From Gallionellaceae bacterium (GTDB lineage: Bacteria; Pseudomonadota; Gammaproteobacteria; Burkholderiales; Gallionellaceae): 12,980 nucleotides of DNA. A model generated the notes under the pieces. It was given only the letters and a program-made list of their open reading frames with translations. It ran no database searches and was not told the origin of the DNA. This document shows, one piece after another, positions 6,653 to 12,980 of this stretch. Both the position numbers and the translations under genes were made by a program. The stretch spans positions 1 to 12,980 of the forward strand of contig JAUYFR010000095.1 of the NCBI GenBank assembly GCA_030690855.1. The letters are read 5' to 3'. Each line of letters opens with the position of its first letter. The first letter of the stretch is position 1.

Positions 6653-7777
6653 TTAGAACAGAGGTTGTTGCGGCAGTGTATCACTTGGGGCTGAATCTAC
6701 GGGGATATGCGGCACGGTGACTGACACGGTAGTACCTTGGCCTGGCGCGCTGGTAAAACTCACTTCACCACCAAAGTGCGCGACCCGCTCTTGAATACCT
6801 CGCAAACCAAATGAACGCGGCTTCATGCGCGCATCATGACTGAAACCTTTGCCGTTATCGCTGATGGTGAGTTCGATATTCTGTGGGCTATTTTGAATCA
6901 GGATGCGCACTTCCGTTGCCTGTGCGTGCTTCATGATATTGGTCAGAGACTCTTGAAAAATTCGAAATATGGCAATAGAAACATCGGGATGCAAATCGAG
7001 TTCCATCTCTTCGTCGTTATGCGTCAACAAACATTTGATGCCTGTGCGCTGCTCAAATTCGCAGGCTTCCATTTCAATCGCGGCGACAATGCCGAAACTA
7101 TCCAAGTAGCCAGGACGTAAGCTATGCGCCAAGTTGCGCGCGGCAGTCATCGCTTTATCCACCAAGTTTTCGATAGTGGTTGCTTTATCGGTAAGTACTT
7201 TCTTGGTTTTTGGCAGGCGTTCTTTCATCCACGCCAAGTCCATTTTGATAGCGGTGAGTAGACCACCAATTTCATCATGCACTTCACGCGCAATGCGGAG
7301 GCGTTCCTGCTCCTTGGCGTCTTGAATATGCGAAGAAAATTCGCGTAATTGCTGTTGCGAACGCAGCAACTCAAGCTCATCTAGTTTGGTCTGGGTGACG
7401 TTGACGACCAGCCCTTCCCACTCTACTTTACCGTCCTCACGAGTTTGCGGCGAAGAGCCTAACGTAAGCCACTTGAGCTCGCCATTCGCCAAAATAACGC
7501 GCCCCTCCCAGCTCCAGAACGAGAGATTCTGCGCAGAGGCGCACATACTTTCGATAAAAGAAGGGCTATCTTCGGCATGAACTAATTTTAAAAATAAATT
7601 GATGTCAGCGGCGAGGGCATCCGGCGCAATACCTAGTAGCGCTTGGCTACCGTCACCAATATAAGAGAATGAAAAGGTGTTATCCCGAGCAAGCACCAAC
7701 TGAAATGCCATACATGGCAGGTTGGCGATGAAGTTATCAAGACGGAGTGGTTTGGGTGAAATATCGGTCACGATCAA
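6653..7777 (-). CDS. PAS-domain sensor histidine kinase (NarX/UhpB, HisKA_3 type)
   Basis: This is a cytoplasmic sensor kinase of about 374 residues and the likely partner of the downstream NarL-type regulator. Residues 15-130 form a PAS domain of the PAS_3 kind (YIGDGSQALLGI; FWSWEGRVILANGELKW; EGLVVNVTQTK). A coiled linker leads into the HisKA_3 dimerisation helix with phospho-acceptor His167 in REVHDEIGG. The HATPase domain follows: N box RIFQESLTNIMKHA (272-285), G1 box ISDNGKGF (305-312) and G2 box SFGLRGIQERV (322-332). There is no transmembrane segment, so an internal signal such as redox state, a ligand or energy status is likely. The start is uncertain. No ATG precedes the PAS domain, an in-frame stop lies two codons upstream of the TTG at 7777, and a GTG at 7771 is equally possible. 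Neither has a clear ribosome site. Confidence 0.92.
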   Translation of the reverse strand: MIVTDISPKPLRLDNFIANLPCMAFQLVLARDNTFSFSYIGDGSQALLGIAPDALAADINLFLKLVHAEDSPSFIESMCASAQNLSFWSWEGRVILANGELKWLTLGSSPQTREDGKVEWEGLVVNVTQTKLDELELLRSQQQLREFSSHIQDAKEQERLRIAREVHDEIGGLLTAIKMDLAWMKERLPKTKKVLTDKATTIENLVDKAMTAARNLAHSLRPGYLDSFGIVAAIEMEACEFEQRTGIKCLLTHNDEEMELDLHPDVSIAIFRIFQESLTNIMKHAQATEVRILIQNSPQNIELTISDNGKGFSHDARMKPRSFGLRGIQERVAHFGGEVSFTSAPGQGTTVSVTVPHIPVDSAPSDTLPQQPLF

Positions 7778-8070
7778 TCGTTAATTATTGTTACTGTCGT
7801 CAACTCATTAATTTGTATGTCACCGAGATTACTACAGACCGACTGTTTTGGGCAATTCAAGTTAAATGCGCTGGCTTGTTCTAAAACTCTGCAACGTCCT
7901 TTTTATTCGAAAGATGCCATTAGCTTAAATACCCACTCCTAACAAAATTTTCAAATCTCATCTGGCCATTCAATTCCCGCCTCTTAGGGCCTTACGCACT
8001 AAAAGCGGTATTCACAGACTCTTATTCTCGTCGTGTATCATCGCGGCTTTGGCTATTCGCCCCAATTTAC
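7778..8070. other. Divergent intergenic region between the histidine kinase gene and waaC
   Basis: This 293-bp spacer must hold the promoters of two diverging units. I see no ORF of note, no long inverted repeat and no RNA gene. The best forward candidate is TTCACA (8011-8016) with TATCAT (8036-8041), spaced 19 bases apart, which is wider than usual. No convincing -10/-35 pair was found for the kinase direction, and no sigma-28 or sigma-54 site. Neither flanking gene has a good Shine-Dalgarno sequence. Confidence 0.5.
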
Positions 8071-9039
8071 ATGACAAACGCTAGAAGCATTCTGCTCATT
8101 AAAACCTCATCGCTAGGAGATGTGCTGCACAACCTCCCTGCGGTGACGGACATTTGCCAACACTTTCCTGATGCGAAAATTGATTGGGTGGTTGAAGAAA
8201 GCTTTGCCGCACTGCCTGCGCTGCACCCCAAGGTACGCAACATCATTCCTGTCGCGATTAGGCGCTGGCGCAAATCTTGGTGGACGTCGCGCGCTGAAAT
8301 GAAAGCGACGTGTCAGCAATTGCACCAGCAACCTTACGATGTAACACTTGATACGCAAGGTTTGTTCAAGAGCGCCTTAATCACTCGTTGCGTTCAGTCT
8401 CCCCGCTATGGCTATGATTGGCAAAGTGCGCGCGAACCTATTTCCAGCCTATTTTATGATCGCAAATTCACCGTTTCTAAAGCCCTACACGCTGTTGAGC
8501 GCAATCGCCAACTGGCTGGATTAGCGCTTGGCTACGTCCCGCAAGGCGCACCAAGCTACGGCATTTGCGCGCCCAACCTCAACTTACCGTGGCTTAACCC
8601 AGCACGGCCTTACATCGCACTACTGCACGCCACCAGCCGCGACGACAAGCTGTGGGATGAAGCCAATTGGATTACGCTTGGCACGCAACTCGCCAACGAT
8701 GGCTATCAGCTTGTTTTGCCGTGGGGCAGCGCCAAAGAACAGGTGCGTAGCGAGCGTTTAGCAGCAAGTATTCCCAGCGCGATTAGCCCGCCGCGCCTAG
8801 CTCTCACCGAAGCCGCCGCGTTGCTGGGCCATGCGCGCGCCGTGATTGGTGTTGATACCGGCTTGAGTCATCTCGCTGCTGCGCTGAACGTGCCCACTGT
8901 CGGCATTTACACTGCAACCGACCCAGGTCTCACGGGCCTGTTCGCTGGCAGTAACGCTGTGAATCTTGGAGGTAAAAAAATCTCCCCCTCGGTTACTGAA
9001 GTCTCCACGACGCTCAATCAACTTTTGACCAATGTTTAA
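8071..9039 (+). CDS. waaC: Lipopolysaccharide heptosyltransferase I
   Basis: WaaC adds the first L-glycero-D-manno-heptose from ADP-heptose to Kdo on lipid A, at the cytoplasmic face of the inner membrane. The 322 residues match the family's usual size of about 320. The start has the typical LLIKTSSLGDVLH (8-20), including the conserved Asp17. The second half has HATSRDDKLWDEANW (186-200) with Lys193, then VDTGLSHLAAALNVPTVGIY (261-280) with Asp262 and His267. These fit the sugar-nucleotide-binding residues of the GT9 family (GT-B fold). The closing TDPGLTG is also typical of WaaC and favours it over WaaF. The ATG is the only sensible start although no clear ribosome site precedes it. The end overlaps waaA by eight bases, implying translational coupling. 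Confidence 0.93.
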   Translation: MTNARSILLIKTSSLGDVLHNLPAVTDICQHFPDAKIDWVVEESFAALPALHPKVRNIIPVAIRRWRKSWWTSRAEMKATCQQLHQQPYDVTLDTQGLFKSALITRCVQSPRYGYDWQSAREPISSLFYDRKFTVSKALHAVERNRQLAGLALGYVPQGAPSYGICAPNLNLPWLNPARPYIALLHATSRDDKLWDEANWITLGTQLANDGYQLVLPWGSAKEQVRSERLAASIPSAISPPRLALTEAAALLGHARAVIGVDTGLSHLAAALNVPTVGIYTATDPGLTGLFAGSNAVNLGGKKISPSVTEVSTTLNQLLTNV

Positions 9040-10177
9040 TCCGCGCCATATTTACACTGTCGTGCTTTGGCTGTTACTGCCGTATGTTTTTTTTCATCTG
9101 CTATGGCGCGGTCGCAAGCAAACGGAATATTTTCAGCACATCCCCGAACGTTTCGGTTTTTATTCAATTCGCACAGACAAACCCGTCATCTGGTTACACA
9201 CTGTTTCGGTTGGTGAAACACGCGCCGCCGCCACCTTGATTCAGCGCTTAGCCGCTAACTATCCCAATCATCAATTACTGCTTAGCCACACCACGCCGAC
9301 GGGGCGAGAAGCCAGTGAACAACTTTATGGCGATAAAGTTCTGCGCGTTTATCTTCCCTATGACTATCCATTCGCAGTACGGTGCTTTCTCAATCATTTC
9401 AAACCACAAGTCGGCATCCTATTAGAAACAGAAATTTGGTTTAACTTGATTCATCAGTGCAAGGCCAACAACACCCCGCTGCTTTTGCTCAACGCCCGCC
9501 TTTCAGAAAAATCTTTTAAGCGCTACGCACGTTTCCCCAATTTAACGCGTTTTGGTTTAACTGAACTCAGTGCCATCTCTGCCCAAACGGATGACGATGC
9601 GACGCGCTTGCAACAATTGGGCGCAAAAAAAATGAGCGTAATGGGCAATCTAAAATTCGACATCGAGCCACCTGCGGTCATGCTCGAATTGGGCAAGCAA
9701 CTGCGCAATTTATTTGGCCCAGAGCGGCTCGTTTTTCTCGCTGCTAGCACAAGAGAGGGAGAAGAAGCACTGCTACTCGATGCGCTCGCTAAGATCAACA
9801 TTCCTAATATGCTGAGCGTAATTGTGCCGCGCCACCCACAACGTTTTGACGCAGTAGCTGAGCTCATTCAAAGCAAGGGATTTCAATTTCAACGTCGCAG
9901 CGCCAATGAAACTATTCGCCCTAATACGCAAATCGTTTTGGGCGACACCATGGGTGAAATGTTTGCTTACTACGCGGCGTGTGATGTGGCATTTATCGGC
10001 GGGAGCTTGCTACCCTTTGGTGCGCAAAATTTGATTGAAGCAAGCGCCGTTGGCAAACCTGTTTTAATCGGACCACATAGCTATAACTTTGCGCAGGCGA
10101 GTGAAATGGCAATAGAAAGTGGCGCAGCACTTCGAGTGGCCGATGCGACCAAGCTGATGCAAACGCAGAAAAGTTAA
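9032..10177 (+). CDS. waaA: Kdo transferase WaaA, truncated by an in-frame stop
   Basis: WaaA transfers one or more Kdo residues from CMP-Kdo to lipid A precursor at the inner membrane; it is normally essential. An N-terminal hydrophobic anchor covers about residues 8-26. The catalytic-base motif is HTVSVGETRAA with Glu62. LLETEIWFNLI (130-140), MGNLKFD (204-210) and the C-terminal block GGSLLPFGAQNLIEASAVGK (323-342) followed by GPHSYNF are all in place, so the GT-B core is present. The reading frame stops at 381 residues with TAA (10175-10177), about 40 short of the usual 420-430. The same frame continues sensibly to 10297 (see the next entry). The missing part would be the final helices of the GT-B fold. 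This could be a real truncation, a sequencing error or a read-through case. The ATG start overlaps the waaC end. Confidence 0.9.
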   Translation: MFNPRHIYTVVLWLLLPYVFFHLLWRGRKQTEYFQHIPERFGFYSIRTDKPVIWLHTVSVGETRAAATLIQRLAANYPNHQLLLSHTTPTGREASEQLYGDKVLRVYLPYDYPFAVRCFLNHFKPQVGILLETEIWFNLIHQCKANNTPLLLLNARLSEKSFKRYARFPNLTRFGLTELSAISAQTDDDATRLQQLGAKKMSVMGNLKFDIEPPAVMLELGKQLRNLFGPERLVFLAASTREGEEALLLDALAKINIPNMLSVIVPRHPQRFDAVAELIQSKGFQFQRRSANETIRPNTQIVLGDTMGEMFAYYAACDVAFIGGSLLPFGAQNLIEASAVGKPVLIGPHSYNFAQASEMAIESGAALRVADATKLMQTQKS

Positions 10178-10297
10178 TATGATAATCCGCTGAAAATTGC
10201 CGAGATGGGCGTAGCGGGAATTAATTTTACTCAATATAATCAAGGTGCTACAGAAAGAGCGCTAGCCCAAGTAAGGCAAGCGCTCGATGCTCGTTAA
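10178..10297 (+). pseudogene. waaA: In-frame C-terminal remainder of waaA beyond the premature TAA
   Basis: Directly after the TAA at 10175-10177, the same frame runs through 39 codons to a second TAA at 10295-10297. The translation (YDNPLKIAEMGVAGINFTQY, then NQGATERALAQVRQALDAR) looks like the normal WaaA C-terminus: a DNP turn, a helix with MG.AG, and a final helix. Adding 381 codons, one stop codon and 39 codons gives 421, the expected family length. No frameshift is needed, only one changed codon. The terminal TAA overlaps the tolC stop on the other strand. Confidence 0.75.
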
Positions 10298-11619
10298 CGC
10301 AGTGCTTGATTCACACCTTTAATATCTTCATCGGTCAGCGTACCGACAGCCGCTTTAAGACGTAAACGGCTAATCAGATAGTTGTATTCCGCTTGATATA
10401 AATCGCGACGAGTTGAAAAAAGCTGTTGCTGTGCATTCAACACATCCAAGTTAGTACGCACACCCACGCCCTGCCCTAACTTGCTCGCCTCCAACAAGCT
10501 CTCGCTAGATTTAAGCGCTTGCTGTAACGCTTTCACCTGCGCGATACCGCTTGCCACACCAAGATAAGCCTGACGAGTTTGTACCGCCACTGAACGACGC
10601 GCATTTTCTAAATCTTGCTTTGCCTTTTCACGATTCGCATCCGCTTCGCGATACTTCGACTGAGTAGCGCCACCTTGAAACAACGGCATGTTGAGCTGCA
10701 CGCCCACCACCTTGCTGGTGGTGTCCGCAGCACCGTAACCCGTGCCATTGAATGTGCCGCCGTTCGCCGAGTTCATGGCGTAATTTGCGACTAAATCAAT
10801 GGTTGGCAAATGCCCGCCTAGTGTTCGAGAAACCTCTTTGTCGGCCAATTGCGCAGCCGCCTCAGCAATGGTGATTTGCACGTTATGCAGCTGCGCATCT
10901 TCCACCCACTTCTCCACATCGAGCGGCTGGGGCGTTTCTAATTTCAATTCTTGACCCAACTGACGCAGCTCACCTGTGCTTACATTCGTAATCTGCTGCA
11001 AAGCGCGTTTTTTCACTTCCAAATTACTTTGCGCATTGATCTCTTGCGCCAAGATCAAGTCATAGCGAGCTTGTGCTTCATAGGTATCGGTAATCGTTGC
11101 CGTGCCCACTTCGAAGTTGCGCTTGGCTTGCTCTAACTGTTCAGAAATCGCCTGTTTCTGCGCTTCAGTCAGTTGCACATTATCTTTTGCCACCAGCACA
11201 TCAAAGTAACCTTGTGCCACACGCAAAATCAAATCGTGCTGCGCGGCTTGATATTGCGCTTCAGAAATCACCACTTGCATTTCCGCTGAGGAATAAGCCA
11301 TCCAGTTTTGTTGGCGGAATAGTGGCTGCACCAAACTCACGCCATAACCAGAGTTGTTGTACCTCAAGTCGCGTGAGCCCGTAGGGAACTGAACATTGAT
11401 GTCGTTGAACGTGCTATTCGCCGTCAAATTCACACTCGGCATTAAATACGAGCGCCCCTGAGATTGCTTTTCTTGACCGGCTTGGCGCGAAGCCTTTGCC
11501 GACGCAAACGCTGCATCTTGCCCTTGCGCCGCCTGATAAACCTCAATTAAATCAACCGCCTGCGACTGATTGGCGGCCAGTGCAAGCAAAACGGATAAAG
11601 CCAGTTTAGATAATTTCAT
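10294..11619 (-). CDS. tolC: TolC-family outer-membrane efflux/secretion channel
   Basis: This is an outer-membrane factor that forms the trimeric channel-tunnel used by type I secretion and tripartite efflux pumps. The 441 residues start with a signal peptide (MKLSKLALSVLLALA..., likely cleaved after Ser-Gln-Ala at residue 21). The mature protein shows the two-fold internal repeat of the OEP family. The first half has RNFEVGTATITDTYEAQARY (167-186); the second has LGQGVGVRTNLDVLNAQQQL (381-400). Each is followed by long helices. Beta-strand segments around 58-100 and 270-315 (GVQLNMPLFQGG) would form the barrel. Length and order are as expected for TolC. There is no membrane-fusion or inner-membrane pump gene alongside, so the partner systems are elsewhere. 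The gene follows the methyltransferase gene by 67 bases and ends tail-to-tail with waaA. Confidence 0.94.
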   Translation of the reverse strand: MKLSKLALSVLLALAANQSQAVDLIEVYQAAQGQDAAFASAKASRQAGQEKQSQGRSYLMPSVNLTANSTFNDINVQFPTGSRDLRYNNSGYGVSLVQPLFRQQNWMAYSSAEMQVVISEAQYQAAQHDLILRVAQGYFDVLVAKDNVQLTEAQKQAISEQLEQAKRNFEVGTATITDTYEAQARYDLILAQEINAQSNLEVKKRALQQITNVSTGELRQLGQELKLETPQPLDVEKWVEDAQLHNVQITIAEAAAQLADKEVSRTLGGHLPTIDLVANYAMNSANGGTFNGTGYGAADTTSKVVGVQLNMPLFQGGATQSKYREADANREKAKQDLENARRSVAVQTRQAYLGVASGIAQVKALQQALKSSESLLEASKLGQGVGVRTNLDVLNAQQQLFSTRRDLYQAEYNYLISRLRLKAAVGTLTDEDIKGVNQALR

Positions 11620-11633
11620 TTAATTTGTACCGC

Positions 11634-11660
11634 AAAAATCATATTAGAGGGTTCTAATAT
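11634..11660 (-). terminator. Perfect inverted repeat upstream of tolC (weak terminator or operator)
   Basis: ATATTAGA (11641-11648) and TCTAATAT (11653-11660) form an eight-base perfect inverted repeat with a four-base centre, 21 bases upstream of the tolC start. On the minus-strand transcript the hairpin is followed by GA and then five U (11638-11634), which resembles a weak intrinsic terminator after the methyltransferase gene. The same repeat overlaps a candidate tolC promoter, so it could instead be an operator. The repeat is certain, its role is not. Confidence 0.4.
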
Positions 11661-11669
11661 ATGGGTAAA
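11641..11669 (-). promoter_or_regulatory. Candidate tolC promoter overlapping the inverted repeat
   Basis: On the minus strand, TTTACC (11669-11664) and TAATAT (11646-11641) are separated by 17 bases. Each matches the sigma-70 consensus at four of six positions. The inverted repeat covers the -10 and part of the spacer, so a dimeric repressor bound there would block the polymerase. Support is moderate to weak. Confidence 0.3.
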
Positions 11670-11686
11670 GCATCCTATCTTCAAGC

Positions 11687-12331
11687 TTAAAAAACAAATC
11701 GCTGTGGCTGAGCTGCATTTTGCAACGGCGCCACACTCGTTTCAAAGAGCGCGACAGAATCGAATACATCTGATGCCGTGCGCGTAATCACGCAAGCATG
11801 CATCGCCGGAGCATCACCAATTACAGCGAACATTCGGCCACCAATTTTCAAATTATTCATCAGCGCAGTGGGCTGCAACGGCACGGAGGCGGTCAGCACG
11901 ATGGCGTCGTAATGCGATTCCCCCCAACCATTGGCGGCATCACCCACTTCTAGTTTCACATTTTTGATTTGCTGCGCCGTCAGCGTACGTGCCGCACTGG
12001 CACTGAGTTCCGGCACAATCTCAACGCTGGTCACCTCTGCAGCAAGACTCGCTAGCAAGGCGGTGACATAACCGCTGCCTGTTCCCACTTCTAATACGTG
12101 ATCGCCACTCGCGATTTTTAGTTCCTGCACTGCGCGTGCCTCTAACACGGGCGACCACATTTTCGCACTATGCCCCAACGGAATTTCAACATCCATCAAC
12201 GCCATCGCACGCTGCTCGACAGGCACAAACTGCTCGCGTTTAACTTGTTTGAGTAAGTCTAATACCACCCCATCAAGAACGTTCCATGGGCGAATCTGCT
12301 GTTCAATCATATTAAAGCGTGCTTGTTCCAT
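11687..12331 (-). CDS. Protein-L-isoaspartate O-methyltransferase-like protein (divergent)
   Basis: This is a 214-residue SAM-dependent methyltransferase of the PCMT family, whose classical members methylate isoaspartyl residues in damaged proteins. The SAM-binding motif I is VLEVGTGSGYVTALL (about residues 79-93), with an acidic strand end VTSVEIVPE (about 100-108) and a motif YDAIVLTASVP (about 141-151). In the segment before motif I, where classical enzymes carry a Thr-Ile-Ser block, this protein has GHSAKMWSPVLEARAV. A similar variant is, as I recall, common beside tolC in Betaproteobacteria, so substrate specificity should not be assumed and I give no symbol. A GTG at 12340 is possible, but the ATG at 12331-12329 is better because GAGG lies eight bases upstream. 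tolC follows after 67 bases, and a strong promoter precedes the gene. Confidence 0.85.
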   Translation of the reverse strand: MEQARFNMIEQQIRPWNVLDGVVLDLLKQVKREQFVPVEQRAMALMDVEIPLGHSAKMWSPVLEARAVQELKIASGDHVLEVGTGSGYVTALLASLAAEVTSVEIVPELSASAARTLTAQQIKNVKLEVGDAANGWGESHYDAIVLTASVPLQPTALMNNLKIGGRMFAVIGDAPAMHACVITRTASDVFDSVALFETSVAPLQNAAQPQRFVF

Positions 12332-12377
12332 ATCTTTCACCTCTGCTCAATGGTTATTGAAATTTTTTATATCGCCC

Positions 12378-12406
12378 AGTATAGCAAGCGCCCCCAACTG
12401 GCTCAA
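12378..12406 (-). promoter_or_regulatory. Sigma-70 promoter of the methyltransferase-tolC unit
   Basis: Reading the minus strand, TTGAGC (12406-12401), a 17-base spacer and TATACT (12383-12378) give a near-consensus promoter. A TGC immediately before the -10 makes it an extended -10. The transcription start would be near 12371, leaving a leader of about 40 bases before the ATG. It begins three bases after the ptsI stop codon, so the methyltransferase gene need not depend on ptsI transcription. Confidence 0.65.
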
Positions 12407-12408
12407 TG

Positions 12409-12980
12409 TCACGCATTTAAACGCAATAGCAAATCCTGTGTTTTCAACGGATCATCTGAGCGTAACAACTTCAAAGTCAGCGGCATAATCTCTGGCAGAC
12501 TCGTCGTCAACACGCGCTGTTTAGTCGCCAACAGTTGCGCAGAGTTCATCGAAAACTGGCGCAAGCCCATGCCTAGTAACAGGCGCGTATAGGCCAATTC
12601 ACCCGCCATCTCACCGCACACCGAAATCGGCACATTCGCCTTATTCGCCCCCCCGATCACATGCGCCAGCAATTGCAGCACGGCGGGATGCAAGGGATCA
12701 TACAGATGCGCGACCTCTTCGTCAGTGCGGTCAATCGCCAACGTGTATTGAATCAAGTCATTGGTGCCGATCGATAGAAAATCCAATTTTCTAATAAAGG
12801 CACCCAATGCCAGCGCTGCCGCTGGAATTTCGATCATGCCACCAATCGGCACCGTAGCGTTAAACGCAATTTTTTCAGCGGCCAACTCTTGCTTGGTCGC
12901 CTCAATAAAATGCAATGTTTGATTAATCTCTGAAATACCGGACAACATTGGCACCAAAATTTTCAAATTGCCGAATGCCG
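12409..12980 (-). CDS. ptsI: PTS enzyme I (phosphoenolpyruvate-protein phosphotransferase), C-terminal part
   Basis: This is a partial gene; its start lies beyond the right edge and about 190 C-terminal residues are visible. Enzyme I takes phosphate from phosphoenolpyruvate and passes it to HPr, starting the PTS cascade for sugar uptake or regulation. The visible part is the PEP-binding TIM-barrel domain. It contains GGMIEIPAAAL, the signature SIGTNDLIQYTLAIDR followed by DPLHPAVLQLL, and ISVCGEMAGE, which carries the active-site Cys. The last 40 residues form the usual closing helices. The order and the VCGEMAG motif favour ptsI over phosphoenolpyruvate synthase. It ends in TGA, 77 bases before the methyltransferase start. 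The in-frame TTG at 12966 is internal, because the frame is open to the edge and reads AFGNLKILVPMLSG. Confidence 0.92.
   Translation of the reverse strand, partial: AFGNLKILVPMLSGISEINQTLHFIEATKQELAAEKIAFNATVPIGGMIEIPAAALALGAFIRKLDFLSIGTNDLIQYTLAIDRTDEEVAHLYDPLHPAVLQLLAHVIGGANKANVPISVCGEMAGELAYTRLLLGMGLRQFSMNSAQLLATKQRVLTTSLPEIMPLTLKLLRSDDPLKTQDLLLRLNA

Noticed and set aside
7778..8070. Small ORF, riboswitch or RNA gene in the kinase-waaC gap
   Set aside because: I found no ORF with a start and ribosome site, no strong hairpin and no recognisable RNA motif.
10175..10177. Alternative genetic code or general TAA reassignment
   Set aside because: TAA is the natural stop of fliD, flaG, fliC, the cyclase, both two-component genes, tolC and the methyltransferase here, so reassignment would break them all.
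10178..10297. Separate small protein-coding gene after waaA
   Set aside because: There is no ribosome site or start codon near its beginning, it is in the waaA frame, and its sequence reads as the normal WaaA C-terminus.
12332..12340. GTG start of the methyltransferase three codons upstream
   Set aside because: The GTG overlaps the purine-rich ribosome site, which is spaced eight bases from the ATG at 12331.
12964..12966. TTG at 12966 as the start of a short ptsI-like protein
   Set aside because: The frame is open to the window edge and the residues before it continue the enzyme I sequence, so the gene is simply cut off.
1..12980. Mobile element, prophage, defence system or CRISPR array
   Set aside because: No transposase, integrase, terminal repeats, repeat-spacer pattern or composition break was seen; the gene content is core-type.

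Overview
This window looks like the chromosome of a flagellated Gram-negative bacterium, most likely a betaproteobacterium. The flagellin, the FlaG/FliD/FliS set, the waaC-waaA pair and the tolC-plus-methyltransferase arrangement read like Nitrosomonadales or related Betaproteobacteria. That placement is by recognition of protein style, not by a search. Base composition is near balanced and even, gene density is high, and I see no mobile element, CRISPR array, tRNA or rRNA.

Layout. Positions 1-4110 (minus strand) hold a late flagellar filament cluster transcribed fliC, flaG, fliD, fliS. A convincing sigma-28 promoter lies upstream of fliC, and fliS is cut by the window edge. Positions 4138-7777 (minus strand) hold a signalling block transcribed as a PAS-containing NarX/UhpB-type histidine kinase, a NarL/FixJ-type response regulator, then a soluble diguanylate cyclase with an intact active site and inhibitory site. 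A 293-bp divergent spacer (7778-8070) separates this from waaC and waaA (plus strand, 8071-10177), which act on the inner core of lipopolysaccharide. From 10294 onward the minus strand carries a TolC-family outer-membrane channel, a divergent protein-L-isoaspartate methyltransferase-like protein with a strong sigma-70-type promoter, and the C-terminal part of PTS enzyme I (ptsI), cut by the right edge.

How the genes fit together. The left half is a motility unit: filament subunit, FlaG, the filament cap and the export chaperone. Beside it are a two-component pair and a c-di-GMP synthase that plausibly tune motility, although the sequence shows only adjacency. The right half concerns the envelope: Kdo and heptose addition to lipid A, and an efflux or secretion channel.

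The most notable anomaly is in waaA. An in-frame TAA truncates it at 381 codons. The same frame continues for 39 sensible codons and ends in a TAA that overlaps the tolC stop, giving the normal family length of about 420. Other points are an oversized FliD (861 residues, several insert modules) beside a minimal flagellin (270 residues), a perfect inverted repeat in front of tolC, and a hairpin without a U-tract between fliC and flaG. I found no clear sign of a wholly new system; most of the window is conserved core-type genes.
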